A stretch of DNA of 64,000 nt from Rothia aerolata (GTDB taxonomy: Bacteria > Actinomycetota > Actinomycetes > Actinomycetales > Micrococcaceae): positions 62,001-126,000 of the forward strand of contig NZ_BMDC01000004.1 of assembly GCF_014635585.1 (NCBI RefSeq), written 5' to 3'. Shown here piece after piece: positions 34,475 through 44,035 of this stretch. Both the position numbers and the translations under genes were made by a program. Position 1 is the stretch's first letter, and each line of letters begins with the position of its first letter. The notes below the pieces were generated by a model. It searched no databases. It had not been told where the DNA came from and was given only the letters and a program-made list of their open reading frames with translations.

Positions 34475-35896
34475 CTACTCAGAAACCCTATTTATAACCT
34501 TTCCATAGTCGCCATTATAAGCTTTCTGGGTAGGTATACTGTTGGTTTCAATATCTTCAAGGGTTCGCCCCTTTGTTTCAGGCACCCGAGTGCGTACAAA
34601 GAAAACACCTAGAATACAGATGATACCGAATATAGCAAAAACCATTTCCTGAGGCATCGAAGCAGTCATAATTGGGAAAAGAAGACCTACGGTAAATGAG
34701 CCGATCCAGTTGAATGAGGACGCAACCCCAGAAGCCCTACCACGGATAACCAAGGGGAAAATCTCTCCTACAATTACCCAGGTCAGCGGGGCCCAAGTGA
34801 ACGAGTAAAATGCAACATAGATACTCAAAAATACAACAATCATCATTGGGTTTGGATTATTTAATAGACTGTTGAGAATCGCAGGAAGCAAGAAAGATAG
34901 CCCCATTACTGTGCCTCCCACAGTAAGAAGTGTTCGACGGTTAAACTTATCTGCAATAGCCAAGAAAATCAGTGACCCCAAGACCAAAATAATTCCCTGA
35001 ACTATTGGCCACATTAGCGCCGAACTTGCTGCTGACCCCGTAGCAGTCTCAACTATCAAAGGAATATAATAAAAGATAGCATTTGCACCCTGGAATTGCT
35101 GAAATGCAGCTACTCCTACACCAGCAATTACTAAATAACGATATTTTCCATCAAATAAAGTTGAGAGTGAAGTATCTTTAGAAACTTTCGACTCAAGGCA
35201 AGCAGTCTCCCTAATAAGCTCCAGTTCATGCGCTACTTCTTCAGGTTTACGAATATACCCAAGAACCCGAAGCGCCTCAGACTCCTTACCCTGATTTATC
35301 AAGAACCGAGGAGACTCTGGAAGCCTAAGAACACCCAAAAATAGAATCACGGCAGGAATCGCTGCCATTGCAAGCATCACTCGCCAAGCCCATGTATCTG
35401 GAAGGTCTTTAAGGAGGAAATCAACGACATAGGAAATTAGCATGCCCGAGACAATCATTGTCTGATTGAGACCTGACAAACGCCCCCTAAGGTGTGCAGG
35501 AGAAAGCTCCGACATATATGCAGGCACAAGCGCCGATGCCGCTCCCACGGCAAGTCCTAAGAAAATGCGCGAGACAACCAAGAAGACGGTACCACCATCA
35601 GGCGCCATACCGCACAGAATCGACCCCACTGCAAAAATAATAGCCGAGATAAGAATCATCTTTCGGCGCCCCAGACGGTCGGAAAGTTGACCAGCCAAAG
35701 CGCCGCCAAAAATCGCACCAAACATGACACCGGAAGTAATCCAGCCTATAACCCCAGCACTATCTTGCAGGTTCCAGTCAGTCTGAAGAAAAGGCAGTGC
35801 CCCGGTCATAACACCAATGTCATAACCAAAAAGAATGCCTCCGAACGACCCAAAAAAGTAAATAAATTTACTGGAGATTTTCCTCTCATTCTCCAT
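34475..35896 (-). CDS. araE: Sugar porter MFS transporter, probable arabinose:H+ symporter
   Basis: A 473-residue member of the sugar porter (XylE/AraE) family with twelve spans. Hallmarks are GGILFGYDIGVMTGAL, DRLGRRKM, the PESPRFL at the end of span 6, QQFQGANAIFYY in span 7, and PETKGRTLEDIE at the C-terminus. An AGGAGCT site precedes the ATG. Immediately upstream lies a 16-bp operator (35994-36009) identical, in inverse orientation, to the one before araBDA, which is the main reason for calling it an arabinose transporter. The DNA is AT-rich relative to flanking modules. Confidence 0.88.
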   Translation of the reverse strand: MENERKISSKFIYFFGSFGGILFGYDIGVMTGALPFLQTDWNLQDSAGVIGWITSGVMFGAIFGGALAGQLSDRLGRRKMILISAIIFAVGSILCGMAPDGGTVFLVVSRIFLGLAVGAASALVPAYMSELSPAHLRGRLSGLNQTMIVSGMLISYVVDFLLKDLPDTWAWRVMLAMAAIPAVILFLGVLRLPESPRFLINQGKESEALRVLGYIRKPEEVAHELELIRETACLESKVSKDTSLSTLFDGKYRYLVIAGVGVAAFQQFQGANAIFYYIPLIVETATGSAASSALMWPIVQGIILVLGSLIFLAIADKFNRRTLLTVGGTVMGLSFLLPAILNSLLNNPNPMMIVVFLSIYVAFYSFTWAPLTWVIVGEIFPLVIRGRASGVASSFNWIGSFTVGLLFPIMTASMPQEMVFAIFGIICILGVFFVRTRVPETKGRTLEDIETNSIPTQKAYNGDYGKVINRVSE

Positions 35897-35993
35897 GGGA
35901 GCTCCTAAGTTCTATCAACATCGACCAGCATGCCCTCGCCAATCACCAGATGAGTGCACTTACGCTCCTTAGGCAGAGCGTCTTGTGGCCCAA

Positions 35994-36009
35994 ATGTTAT
36001 CGCTAACAT
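35994..36009. promoter_or_regulatory. AraR-type LacI operator before araE
   Basis: ATGTTATCGCTAACAT is the exact reverse complement of the element at 37203-37218. It lies about 98 bp before the araE ATG and has the imperfect palindromic form with a central CG expected of LacI-family sites. Confidence 0.75.
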
Positions 36010-36056
36010 GATTAACTATGAGCCTACTCAGTGATTCCAATTGTGTCAATGAAAAA

Positions 36057-37067
36057 TTACTGCATCACTGCAGTAGAGCTCCTGAGTGAAAGCGTGGGTG
36101 CCACCATTACCGAAGACGGCCTCTCACCCCTTATGCACTCCAAGACAGCCTCCATCACCTGCCGCCCCAATAAAGAAAAATCCTGACGTATCGTAGTCAG
36201 CGGAGGGTGAAAAAATTCAGACTCTGGAATATCATCAAAGCCCACTACGGAGATGTCTTCAGGCACCCTAACACCGGTACGACTAAAAGCTAGCAGAACC
36301 CCTAATGCGGTTGCGTCATTTGGCATAATTAGCGCACTGGGGCGCTTTTCCAAAGGGCGCATTGAAAGAGATACACCCAGCTCGTACCCAGTCTCAGAGT
36401 TCCAAGATCCTTCAAAAATTTCCGGTGTAATTCCAGCGCGGGAACATTCTGATGAGGCCCCCTTGAGTCTTTGCAAAGCATCAAGCCAATCTTCAGGTCC
36501 AGCCATAATAGCAATCCTCTTATGGCCAAGCCCAATTACATGACGAGCCGCAAGCCTGCCGCCCTCCTCTTGGTCGACTCCCAAAATATTCGGGAACTTA
36601 GGATTATTGTCCCCCGACCCAATCACCATCACAGGAACACCCACATCTAACGTTTGCGAATGTCGCACAAGTTCGTCTTTGGTGGCAATTACAACTATTG
36701 CCTCAACCGACCGATTAACACATGTATTAATCGCATCATTTAGGTCATCTACTCGGGCTCCTGCAAGGGTAGAAAGTAAAATATCATACCCATGCTTACG
36801 CGCAGCTTCCTCCAGCCCCGCAAGAGTAATCCTGGGGCCATATAGATAGGAGCCAACCGCAACAACTCCAATCAACCCAGATTTCCGTGTGACCAACGTA
36901 CGGGCGGCATTGTTACGCCTGTATCCAAGTTCAGCAATAGCTCTCTCTACCTTTTCACGAGTCTCAGGCCGCACATTGGGTAAACCATTGACTACCCTCG
37001 AAACAGTCTGGTGGGAAACGCCGATTGACTTTGCCACCTCTGCCATACTGGGACGACGCTCAGACAT
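36057..37067 (-). CDS. LacI-family regulator of arabinose genes
   Basis: A 336-residue LacI regulator. The N-terminal helix-turn-helix (8-32: MAEVAKSIGVSHQTVSRVVN) is followed by the hinge helix (RRNNAARTLVTRK) and a periplasmic-binding-protein-like effector domain (about 65-335). It is encoded between araE and the divergent araBDA operon, and both promoters carry the same 16-bp operator, so it is very probably the arabinose repressor (AraR role, though classical Bacillus AraR is a GntR-LacI chimera). The ATG has a GGAGACC site. The inducer cannot be read from sequence. Confidence 0.88.
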   Translation of the reverse strand: MSERRPSMAEVAKSIGVSHQTVSRVVNGLPNVRPETREKVERAIAELGYRRNNAARTLVTRKSGLIGVVAVGSYLYGPRITLAGLEEAARKHGYDILLSTLAGARVDDLNDAINTCVNRSVEAIVVIATKDELVRHSQTLDVGVPVMVIGSGDNNPKFPNILGVDQEEGGRLAARHVIGLGHKRIAIMAGPEDWLDALQRLKGASSECSRAGITPEIFEGSWNSETGYELGVSLSMRPLEKRPSALIMPNDATALGVLLAFSRTGVRVPEDISVVGFDDIPESEFFHPPLTTIRQDFSLLGRQVMEAVLECIRGERPSSVMVAPTLSLRSSTAVMQ

Positions 37068-37202
37068 AAAGGTCTCCTAGGTTCACCGACTTGAACAACT
37101 CATGGGGTATCTTGCATCCCTAATTTACAAGTTTCCTGCACCCAAAATCCTACATTGGAGCTTGCATCATTACTATTCATGAGGCAAGATAAGTGGTAGA
37201 AA

Positions 37203-37218
37203 ATGTTAGCGATAACAT
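37203..37218. promoter_or_regulatory. LacI operator in the araR/araBDA divergent region
   Basis: ATGTTAGCGATAACAT, the reverse complement of 35994-36009, lies 54 bp before the araB start and 136 bp before the LacI gene. One protein could therefore control araE, araBDA and possibly itself. Confidence 0.75.
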
Positions 37219-37271
37219 TGATTTGCGAAACCCTAGATATCCCCTCAACAGCTTCTTGAGGAAGAAGGTTT

Positions 37272-38888
37272 ATGATGTCAGATTCTCTGCCCTCCATAGC
37301 TAGAACGATTCAAACTGGCGAAACCTATCTCGGAATAGAGCTTGGCTCTACAAGAATTAAAGCGTCTCTCATAACACCTCAAGGGCATGAGATTGCTACA
37401 GGCTCTCACACATGGGAAAACCAAATTATAGAAGGGCACTGGAGCTACTCAGAAGAAGCAATCTGGACGGGGCTTTCAGCCAGCTATGCAGACCTAGCAG
37501 GTAACGTCCAGGAAAAATTCGGTGTACCGCTTACCAACATTAAAGGGGCAGGTATCTCAGCGATGATGCATGGCTATATGGCATTCGATGCTGATGGGAA
37601 CCTACTGGTTCCGTTCCGCACCTGGCGCGACACTTCTACAAGAAAGGCAGCTGATTATCTGACGGAACACTTAGGTGTCAATATCCCTCTTCGATGGTCT
37701 ATATCTCATCTTTATCAATCTATTCTTAATCATGAAGATCATCTAGATAGAATTAATTTTTTCACTACTCTATCTGGTTACATCCACTGGAAATTAACTG
37801 GTGAAAGAGTCCTGGGAATCGGAGATGCATCAGGAATGTTCCCCATTGACTCAAAAATTGCTAACTACAATCAGGAAATTATTCAGAAATTTAATAAAAT
37901 TGCAGGGAGATATCTACCTCACAACGATATTTTAGAATTGCTCCCTCAAGTCCTTCAAGCAGGACAAAATGCTGGAAATCTTACCATTGAAGGTGCAAAT
38001 TTATTAGATCCTACAGGCAAGCTTCAGGCAGGAGTCCCCTTTTGCCCTCCTGAAGGTGATGCTGGCACAGGAATGGTTGCTACAAATGCAGTAAGAATTC
38101 GCACCGGTAACGTCAGTGTGGGAACCAGCATCTTTGCAATGGTAGTCCTCGAACAACCTCTTAATAAGCTGCACCGCAATCTAGACCTCGTTACCACTCC
38201 TTCAGGAGAAGCAGTGGCTATGGTTCATTGCAACAATGGCGCAGACGAGCTCAGCAAATGGATTGGTCTGTTTAGTGAAGTTGCCCTAGCTTTCGGAACT
38301 AAAAAAGAGGTTAATATCAACGAGGCGTACGAGGCAATCCTTCAAGAAGCATTTAGTGGTAGCCCTGATGCAGGTGGGATTATCGTATACAACACCATAT
38401 CCGGTGAACCAGTCGTTGAATTATCCGAAGGGCGTCCTCTTTTCGCCCGAACATCTAATGCGCAACTTACCCTCGGTAATTTTATGCGGGCTCAACTTTA
38501 TAGCGTTTTTGCAGCATTGGCAATTGGTTTTGAAGATCTTCACGAAGAACAGGTTTCCCTAGATTTTCTTAATGCTCACGGTGGCCTTTTTAAAACTCCA
38601 GCTGTAGGTCAAAGGTTCCTCGCAGCTGCTACTCAAACCCCTATCGTAGTAGCTGAAAGCGCTGGCGAAGGAGGGGCTTGGGGTATCGCGCTACTTGCTT
38701 CATACCTCGATCATTCCTCGGAGAAATCTTTAGCTGACTACCTCGATCAAGAAATTTTCAAAGATTCTCACTCAACCACATTGGTGCCTAAACCTGCTGA
38801 TATAGCTGGATTCAAGACATTTTTGAGTCGTTATCGTTCCGGCTTAAAAATCGAGAAGACTGCAGTAGAAACCATCACAAATTTTTAA
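37272..38888 (+). CDS. araB: FGGY-family ribulokinase
   Basis: A 538-residue FGGY sugar kinase. LGIELGSTRIKASLI is the phosphate-1 motif; GISAMMHGYMAFD, RTWRDTST and the C-terminal FLNAHGGLFKTPAVGQRFLAA, ESAGEGGAWGIALLAS complete the fold. Annotation pipelines may call it xylulokinase, but the order kinase-epimerase-isomerase with araD and araA fixes it as L-ribulokinase of the type found in Lactobacillus and Bifidobacterium operons. The first of two adjacent ATGs follows GAAGAAGG. The gene is noticeably AT-rich in silent positions, unlike the neighbouring GC-rich modules, hinting at acquisition from a lower-GC donor. Confidence 0.88.
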   Translation: MMSDSLPSIARTIQTGETYLGIELGSTRIKASLITPQGHEIATGSHTWENQIIEGHWSYSEEAIWTGLSASYADLAGNVQEKFGVPLTNIKGAGISAMMHGYMAFDADGNLLVPFRTWRDTSTRKAADYLTEHLGVNIPLRWSISHLYQSILNHEDHLDRINFFTTLSGYIHWKLTGERVLGIGDASGMFPIDSKIANYNQEIIQKFNKIAGRYLPHNDILELLPQVLQAGQNAGNLTIEGANLLDPTGKLQAGVPFCPPEGDAGTGMVATNAVRIRTGNVSVGTSIFAMVVLEQPLNKLHRNLDLVTTPSGEAVAMVHCNNGADELSKWIGLFSEVALAFGTKKEVNINEAYEAILQEAFSGSPDAGGIIVYNTISGEPVVELSEGRPLFARTSNAQLTLGNFMRAQLYSVFAALAIGFEDLHEEQVSLDFLNAHGGLFKTPAVGQRFLAAATQTPIVVAESAGEGGAWGIALLASYLDHSSEKSLADYLDQEIFKDSHSTTLVPKPADIAGFKTFLSRYRSGLKIEKTAVETITNF

Positions 38889-38897
38889 GGATGGACA

Positions 38898-39614
38898 ATG
38901 ACAACCACTAATATCTCTGCCCTGACCAATGAAATCCGTCAAAGAATCCAAGAAGCACGCCAAAGAGTATCTGCATTACATGCTGAGCTACCTCGATGGG
39001 AACTAGTCGTATGGACAGCAGGTAATGTGTCAGAACGCGTCTATGTGTCAGAAACCAATAAACCTAGCAACGATGATGTATTTGTTATTAAGCCCTCTGG
39101 TGTGAACTACGAAAACCTGACCCCGGATTCTATGGTGGTGTGCAATCTCAACGGAGACCTTCTTGAAGGCAACTATTCCCCATCATCAGATACAGCTGCT
39201 CATGCTTATGTCTACCGAAATATGCCAGAAGTTGGCGGAGTAGTTCATACACACTCTACTTATGCCACTGCTTGGGCCGCCCGCGGAGAAGAAATCCCCT
39301 GTGTGCTCACCATGATGGCAGATGAATTTGGTGGACCCATTCCAGTTGGTCCCTTTGCCATTATTGGAGATAATTCTATTGGCCGAGGCATCGTCGAAAC
39401 TTTACGTAAAAGCCGCTCACCCGCCGTTCTCATGCAAAATCACGGTCCCTTCACAATCGGCAAAGATGCAAAAGCAGCGGTTAAAGCAGCAGTCATGGTT
39501 GAAGAAGTAGCTCGCACAGTTCAAATCGCAAGGCAAGACGGAGAAATAATCCCGATTCCGCAGGAATCCATCGATCGGCTTTACGACCGTTACCAAAACG
39601 TTTACGGCCAATAA
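38898..39614 (+). CDS. araD: L-ribulose-5-phosphate 4-epimerase
   Basis: A 238-residue class II aldolase/adducin-family enzyme. It has TAGNVSER, the VIKPSGVNYE loop, the zinc histidines in VVHTHSTYATAWA, and QNHGPFTIGKDAKAAVKAA. It converts L-ribulose-5-phosphate to D-xylulose-5-phosphate, feeding the pentose phosphate or phosphoketolase route. It starts nine bases after araB with an AAGGA site, and araA follows 33 bases downstream. OtnC of tetronate pathways belongs to the same superfamily, but this protein lies in a clear araBDA operon. Confidence 0.94.
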   Translation: MTTTNISALTNEIRQRIQEARQRVSALHAELPRWELVVWTAGNVSERVYVSETNKPSNDDVFVIKPSGVNYENLTPDSMVVCNLNGDLLEGNYSPSSDTAAHAYVYRNMPEVGGVVHTHSTYATAWAARGEEIPCVLTMMADEFGGPIPVGPFAIIGDNSIGRGIVETLRKSRSPAVLMQNHGPFTIGKDAKAAVKAAVMVEEVARTVQIARQDGEIIPIPQESIDRLYDRYQNVYGQ

Positions 39615-39647
39615 CAACACTCAGAATTATCTAAGGAGTACACGCTC

Positions 39648-41159
39648 ATGATGGAAAACCCATTTGAGAACAAGGAAATTTGGTTTCTTACCGGTAGCCA
39701 GGGGCTTTACGGGCAGGAAACTCTTAATCAAGTTGCAGAACAGTCACAGCAGATTGTAGCGGACCTCGATTCAGCTAAAAATATTCCTGTAAAAATTGTT
39801 TGGAAACCAGTTCTTACAGATTCAGACAAAATTCTGCGCACTATTCTCGATGCAGGTTCCAACGATAATGTAATTGGCGTTATTGCGTGGATGCATACTT
39901 TTTCCCCAGCTAAAATGTGGATTCGCGGTCTCGAGGCTCTACGTAAGCCTCTGTTGCATCTACATACTCAGTCCAACGAAAAACTGCCTTGGTCAACTAT
40001 TGATATGGATTTCATGAACCTCAACCAAGCAGCTCATGGTGACCGCGAATTCGGTTATATCCTTACACGAATGGGTGTCCCCCGCACCACCGTAGTTGGA
40101 TTTGCGGCGCATGAGGAAACCACCTCACGTATCGGCGTATGGGCGCGCGCAGCAACCGGATGGAACGAAACTCAGCATATGAAAATGGTTCGTTTCGGCG
40201 ACAACATGCGTGATGTTGCAGTAACCGAAGGCGACAAGACCGAAGCCGAAATTCGCTTTGGTGCTTCTATTAATACCTGGTCAGTTAATGAGCTGGCAGA
40301 AGCTGTAGAAGCAGTATCAGATGAAGTGGTTGACACCCTAATTAGCGAATATTTGGATCTCTACGAGATAGCTCCTGAGCTCTTGCCTGACGGCAACCGC
40401 CATGACTCACTGCGTTATGCCGCCCGTCAAGAAGCCGCAATTAGGGGCTTTCTCGAAGAGCAGAACGCAAGTGCATTTACCGATACTTTTCAAGACCTAG
40501 GTGCTTTGAAACAGCTTCCAGGGTTTGCTGTACAGCGGCTTATGGCTGACGGATATGGCTTCGGAGCCGAAGGCGACTGGAAGACTGGCATACTGATTCG
40601 TATCGCCAAAGTTATGGGATATGGTCTGCCCGGTGGCGCAAGCCTGATGGAAGATTACTGCTACAACCTGGAGCAGGGCGATGAAAAGATTCTGGGCGCT
40701 CATATGCTTGAGGTTTGTCCCTCTCTAACCTCTACTAAACCCACCGTAGAGATTCATCCGCTGGGAATTGGCGATCGTGAGGATCCTGTTCGTCTCAAGT
40801 TCAGCGCCGACTCAGCCTCGGGCGTTGTAATAGCTTTGTCAGATGTACGCGACCGGTTCCGTTTGACTGCCAATGAGGTTGAAGTTATTCAGCCAGATGA
40901 GCCCATGCCTAATCTTCCTGTAGCAAGTGCAGTTTGGAAGCCTGCTCCTGATTTCCAGACCTCAACTAATTGCTGGTTGGCTGCAGGTGCAGCGCACCAC
41001 ACTGTGCTAACTACTCAGGTCGGCCTCGAAGCCTGGCGTGATTTCTCTAAGATTGCTGGGGTTGAATTGGCTGAAATTACCGATGGAACAACAACTCATG
41101 GATTTGAAGAAACCCTGCGTTGGAATAATGTCTACTACCGAGTAGCACAGGGGTTCTAA
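39648..41159 (+). CDS. araA: L-arabinose isomerase
   Basis: A 503-residue enzyme converting L-arabinose to L-ribulose. It starts with [14 protein letters not shown], has [32 protein letters not shown] and the metal-site region with GAEGDWKT and [12 protein letters not shown], all diagnostic for AraA. An AAGGAG site precedes the two adjacent ATGs. It closes the araBDA operon and is followed by an 18-bp inverted-repeat terminator. Confidence 0.97.
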   Translation: MMENPFENKEIWFLTGSQGLYGQETLNQVAEQSQQIVADLDSAKNIPVKIVWKPVLTDSDKILRTILDAGSNDNVIGVIAWMHTFSPAKMWIRGLEALRKPLLHLHTQSNEKLPWSTIDMDFMNLNQAAHGDREFGYILTRMGVPRTTVVGFAAHEETTSRIGVWARAATGWNETQHMKMVRFGDNMRDVAVTEGDKTEAEIRFGASINTWSVNELAEAVEAVSDEVVDTLISEYLDLYEIAPELLPDGNRHDSLRYAARQEAAIRGFLEEQNASAFTDTFQDLGALKQLPGFAVQRLMADGYGFGAEGDWKTGILIRIAKVMGYGLPGGASLMEDYCYNLEQGDEKILGAHMLEVCPSLTSTKPTVEIHPLGIGDREDPVRLKFSADSASGVVIALSDVRDRFRLTANEVEVIQPDEPMPNLPVASAVWKPAPDFQTSTNCWLAAGAAHHTVLTTQVGLEAWRDFSKIAGVELAEITDGTTTHGFEETLRWNNVYYRVAQGF

Positions 41160-41193
41160 TCTAACGGGACAAGCTTTAGCTACACAGCACAAA

Positions 41194-41238
41194 GGCCAGT
41201 TTTATACCGATTCCACAAAAATCGGTATAAAACTGGCC
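41194..41238 (+). terminator. Terminator after araA
   Basis: Perfect 18-bp inverted repeat (41194-41211 with 41221-41238) around a 9-nt loop, between convergent araA and the alcohol dehydrogenase pseudogene. It could serve both. Confidence 0.85.
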
Positions 41239-41258
41239 ACTCGCTTTAAAAAGCTAAC

Positions 41259-42294
41259 CTACCAAACCGCCACCTTCATGCCGAAAGTACCCGGGGCAGG
41301 CGGGTTACTCATAGCGGCCATAGCCTCCGGCAGCTCCTCAAAAGAAATGCGGGAGCCCACGCTGCCGCTGAGGTCCAGCGTGCCCGAGGCAATCTCCTCC
41401 AACATCTGAGCGTAGTCAGCGATTGCTAGGCCGTGGCTTCCAAAAAGTTCTAGCTCTAGCCCGATGACCCGCCCTATCGGCAGGGGCGGGTTGGCGTCGT
41501 CCCCCAGCAAAAGCCCCACCTGCACGTGCCTGCCCTTGGGCCGCAGAGACTCAAGGGCAAGGGTTGCCGTGACGCGAGCGCCCAGGGCATCCACCGAAAC
41601 GTGGGCGCCGCCGTCCGTCAGCTCATGGACGCGGGCCACCGCAGCGTCATCGGAGAAAAGGGGCACCGCACCCAGCGACTCAGCCGCCGCAAGCGCTGCC
41701 TCGGAGCGGTCCAGCGCCACCACACGTGCACCGGCAGCAATGGCAATCTGCACGCAGGACAGACCAACGCCTCCGCAGCCGACCACTGCAACCCACTCCC
41801 CCGGTTGCATCCGCGCCTGCACGCGCATGGCGTGATAGGCGGTGCCAAAACGGCAGCCGAGACCGGCGGCCAGGTCGAAGGGAATTTCGTCGGGGAGTTT
41901 GACCAGGTTAGTGCCCGCCTGGGTCACCGCCACCAGCTCCGCCCAGGAGCCTTTCAGGTCGAAACCGGGCTGCTGCTGGTTGGGGCAGACGGGTATTGCC
42001 CGCCCGGCAGTATTGGCAGGTTCCGCAGGCAAAAATGAAGGGGGCGGTCACGCGGTCACCCACCTGAAAGCCCTTCACCGCCGGGTCGATTTCCTCAATG
42101 ACGCCGGCGAACTCGTGGCCGGGAATGTGCGGCAGATTCACGGTGCTATCGTGCCCCTGCCAGGCGTGCCAATCGCTACGGCAGACACCGGTGGCCCTAA
42201 CCCGAATGACGGCGCCGCCCGGCGGCAGGCGCGGATTATCGACTTCGGCTACAGTCGGCTGCTCGGTGAACCCACTAAAGGTAACGGCTCGCAT
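41259..42294 (-). pseudogene. Zinc alcohol dehydrogenase, broken by a frameshift
   Basis: Two overlapping frames together give one medium-chain zinc dehydrogenase of about 345 residues. The first part (from ATG 42294) has ATGVCRSDWHAWQG, PGHEFAGVI and the zinc-lobe CGTCQYCRAGNT. It then runs into wrong frame, while CPNQQQPGFDLKGSWAEL and the NAD site VGCGGVGLS continue in another frame. The break is at 41988-41991. Restoring a lost GT in CGTCTGC would yield AGNTRVCPNQQQ, matching the family, so a two-base deletion in a GTGT run is the simplest explanation. Real inactivation and sequencing error cannot be told apart. It is monocistronic and convergent with araA. Confidence 0.85.
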
Positions 42295-42393
42295 GGTCTT
42301 CCCCTTTGAATCTGCGTGTTTCTCCTAGAGTAGGGCGCCAAGCGCTCAAAGCGGGTTTGTGACGCCATCGAGTCAGGGACCAGAAGAAAGCTA

Positions 42394-42918
42394 CTACCCC
42401 GCAAACTTCCTCACCGCGGCAAGGGCCGCCGCGGCGACGTCGTCCTTGGAACCGGCAACATCAACCACAACACCGGCCTCGTCCTCACCCAGAGGCTCCA
42501 GGGTTGCGAACTGCGAATCCAGCAGGGAGGAGGGCATGTAGTGGTCCACGCGGGAGTCCATACGCTGCGCCAACACAGCCTTCTCACCCGTCAGGTGCAG
42601 GAAAACCACACGCCCGGTAGCCGCCCGCAAAATATCGCGGTACTTCCGCTTCAAAGCAGAGCAGGTCACCAACGTATTGTGACCGGCGGCGGCCTGCTCG
42701 GTCATCCAGGTCGCAATAGAAGCCAGCCAGGGAGCGCGATCGTCGTCGTTGAGCGGGGTGCCCGAGCGCATCTTGGCAACGTTGGCCTCAGAGTGGAACT
42801 CATCGCCCTCGGCATAGACCCATCCCAGATGCTGCTGTAGGTACTGGGCTGCCGACGTTTTGCCGGTACCGGAAACACCCATGATGACGACGTGGAGGGG
42901 GCTGTGAGTGGAAGTCAT
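42394..42918 (-). CDS. gntK: Gluconokinase, GntK/IdnK type
   Basis: A 174-residue P-loop kinase with Walker A GVSGTGKT (14-21), the gluconate-site EGDEFHSEANVAKMRSG-like block followed by PLNDDDRAPWL, SALKRKYRDILR and SRVDHYMPSSLLDSQ. It phosphorylates D-gluconate to 6-phosphogluconate. It lies downstream of idnO-idnD on the same strand but after a hairpin (42943-42972), so it may be expressed separately. It complements IdnD and IdnO, which deliver gluconate. A second, structurally unrelated gluconokinase candidate is at 51013-52479. Confidence 0.94.
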   Translation of the reverse strand: MTSTHSPLHVVIMGVSGTGKTSAAQYLQQHLGWVYAEGDEFHSEANVAKMRSGTPLNDDDRAPWLASIATWMTEQAAAGHNTLVTCSALKRKYRDILRAATGRVVFLHLTGEKAVLAQRMDSRVDHYMPSSLLDSQFATLEPLGEDEAGVVVDVAGSKDDVAAAALAAVRKFAG

Positions 42919-42942
42919 ATAACAATCCTAACCATTAAAAGT

Positions 42943-42972
42943 GGGTGCTCCCCTCATCAAAGAAGAGCACCC
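42943..42972 (-). terminator. Hairpin after idnD
   Basis: GGGTGCTC (42943-42950) pairs with GAGCACCC (42965-42972), eight bases past the idnD stop and before gntK. No long T-run follows on the minus strand, so it may be a leaky terminator or a processing structure. Confidence 0.55.
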
Positions 42973-42979
42973 TGAATAC

Positions 42980-44035
42980 CTAGAATTCCAGCAACACCTT
43001 GCAAGACTGCGATGAGTCTTTAGCAATTTCAAAGGCCGTGACTGCTTCTTCAAAAGGCATCACATGAGAAACCACGGGGTCAACGAACAGCGAACCATCA
43101 GCCAGAGCCGTCAAAACATCGTCGATTTCTCCATTGAAACGAAAACAACCGTGCAATTCTAGTTCGCGAGCAATAGCTAGTGACATATTCACCGGTTGTT
43201 CCCCAGGGGGAAGCATGCCCACCATCATCACGCGGCCACCGCGTACAACGCCGTTAAGCGCCGAATCCAAACCAAACTTAGAGCCAGACGATTCAAACAC
43301 TACATCCGCTTGAACTTTGGCAATCTCTTCATTGGTAGGAGCTTTGAAAACCTGGTTTGCGCCCAGCTCGCGAGCGCGATCCAGAGCAGAATCAAAGAGG
43401 TCGGTAGCGGTAATTTTGGTAGCGCCTGCACGCTTTGCAGCGGCGATGACTAGTGCGCCAATAGGTCCTGAACCAATCACCAGAACCTCTTTACCTGCCA
43501 GGTCACCGGCTCGCTCAACAGCGTGGAAAGCCACCGCGGCAGGCTCAGCCAGAGCAGCGGCACGCAGGCTCAAGCCGGCAGGCAGTTCACGCAGCATACG
43601 GGCTTCAAACACCGCGTGCTGGGAGAAAGCACCCTCGGTGTGGGGATCCTGGGCAGCTGAGCCCAAGTAGGTGGACCCCGGTGCCAGGTTAGGTGAGGAC
43701 GCCGGGTAGCGTATCCCTTCTACCTCATGAGGAGTTGCCGGATGAACCGCTACCAAAGCTCCCTCCGCAGGGCCAGATCCATCGGCGGCAGCAACCACTA
43801 CAGTGCCTACCACCTCATGACCCAAAATCATGGGATGCTTCAGAATCGAAACGCCAGCCGCTCCTTTGAGCCAATACCCCAGGTCAGAGCCGCAAATGCC
43901 ACCGTAAGCAATTCTGACAACCGCCTGGTTAGCTGCGGGAGCAGGAACCTCAAGGTCAACCACAGCAAGGCGACGATTGCCGTCCTCAGGAATAATCTGT
44001 ACCGCACGAGTATTTGTAGGAACCTTAGATGACAC
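42980..44035 (-). CDS. idnD: L-idonate 5-dehydrogenase-like zinc-binding dehydrogenase
   Basis: A 351-residue medium-chain dehydrogenase that should oxidise L-idonate to 5-ketogluconate. The catalytic zinc ligands are GICGSDLGYW (Cys48) and LGHE (His73, Glu74); NAD binding is VIGSGPIGALV. Oddly, the four-cysteine structural-zinc loop normal in E. coli IdnD is missing: the region after VAVHPATPH has no cysteine cluster. It starts with GTG and overlaps idnO by 11 bases, so the two are coupled. The stereospecific partner IdnO and the downstream gntK support the idonate assignment. Confidence 0.85.
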   Translation of the reverse strand: MSSKVPTNTRAVQIIPEDGNRRLAVVDLEVPAPAANQAVVRIAYGGICGSDLGYWLKGAAGVSILKHPMILGHEVVGTVVVAAADGSGPAEGALVAVHPATPHEVEGIRYPASSPNLAPGSTYLGSAAQDPHTEGAFSQHAVFEARMLRELPAGLSLRAAALAEPAAVAFHAVERAGDLAGKEVLVIGSGPIGALVIAAAKRAGATKITATDLFDSALDRARELGANQVFKAPTNEEIAKVQADVVFESSGSKFGLDSALNGVVRGGRVMMVGMLPPGEQPVNMSLAIARELELHGCFRFNGEIDDVLTALADGSLFVDPVVSHVMPFEEAVTAFEIAKDSSQSCKVLLEF

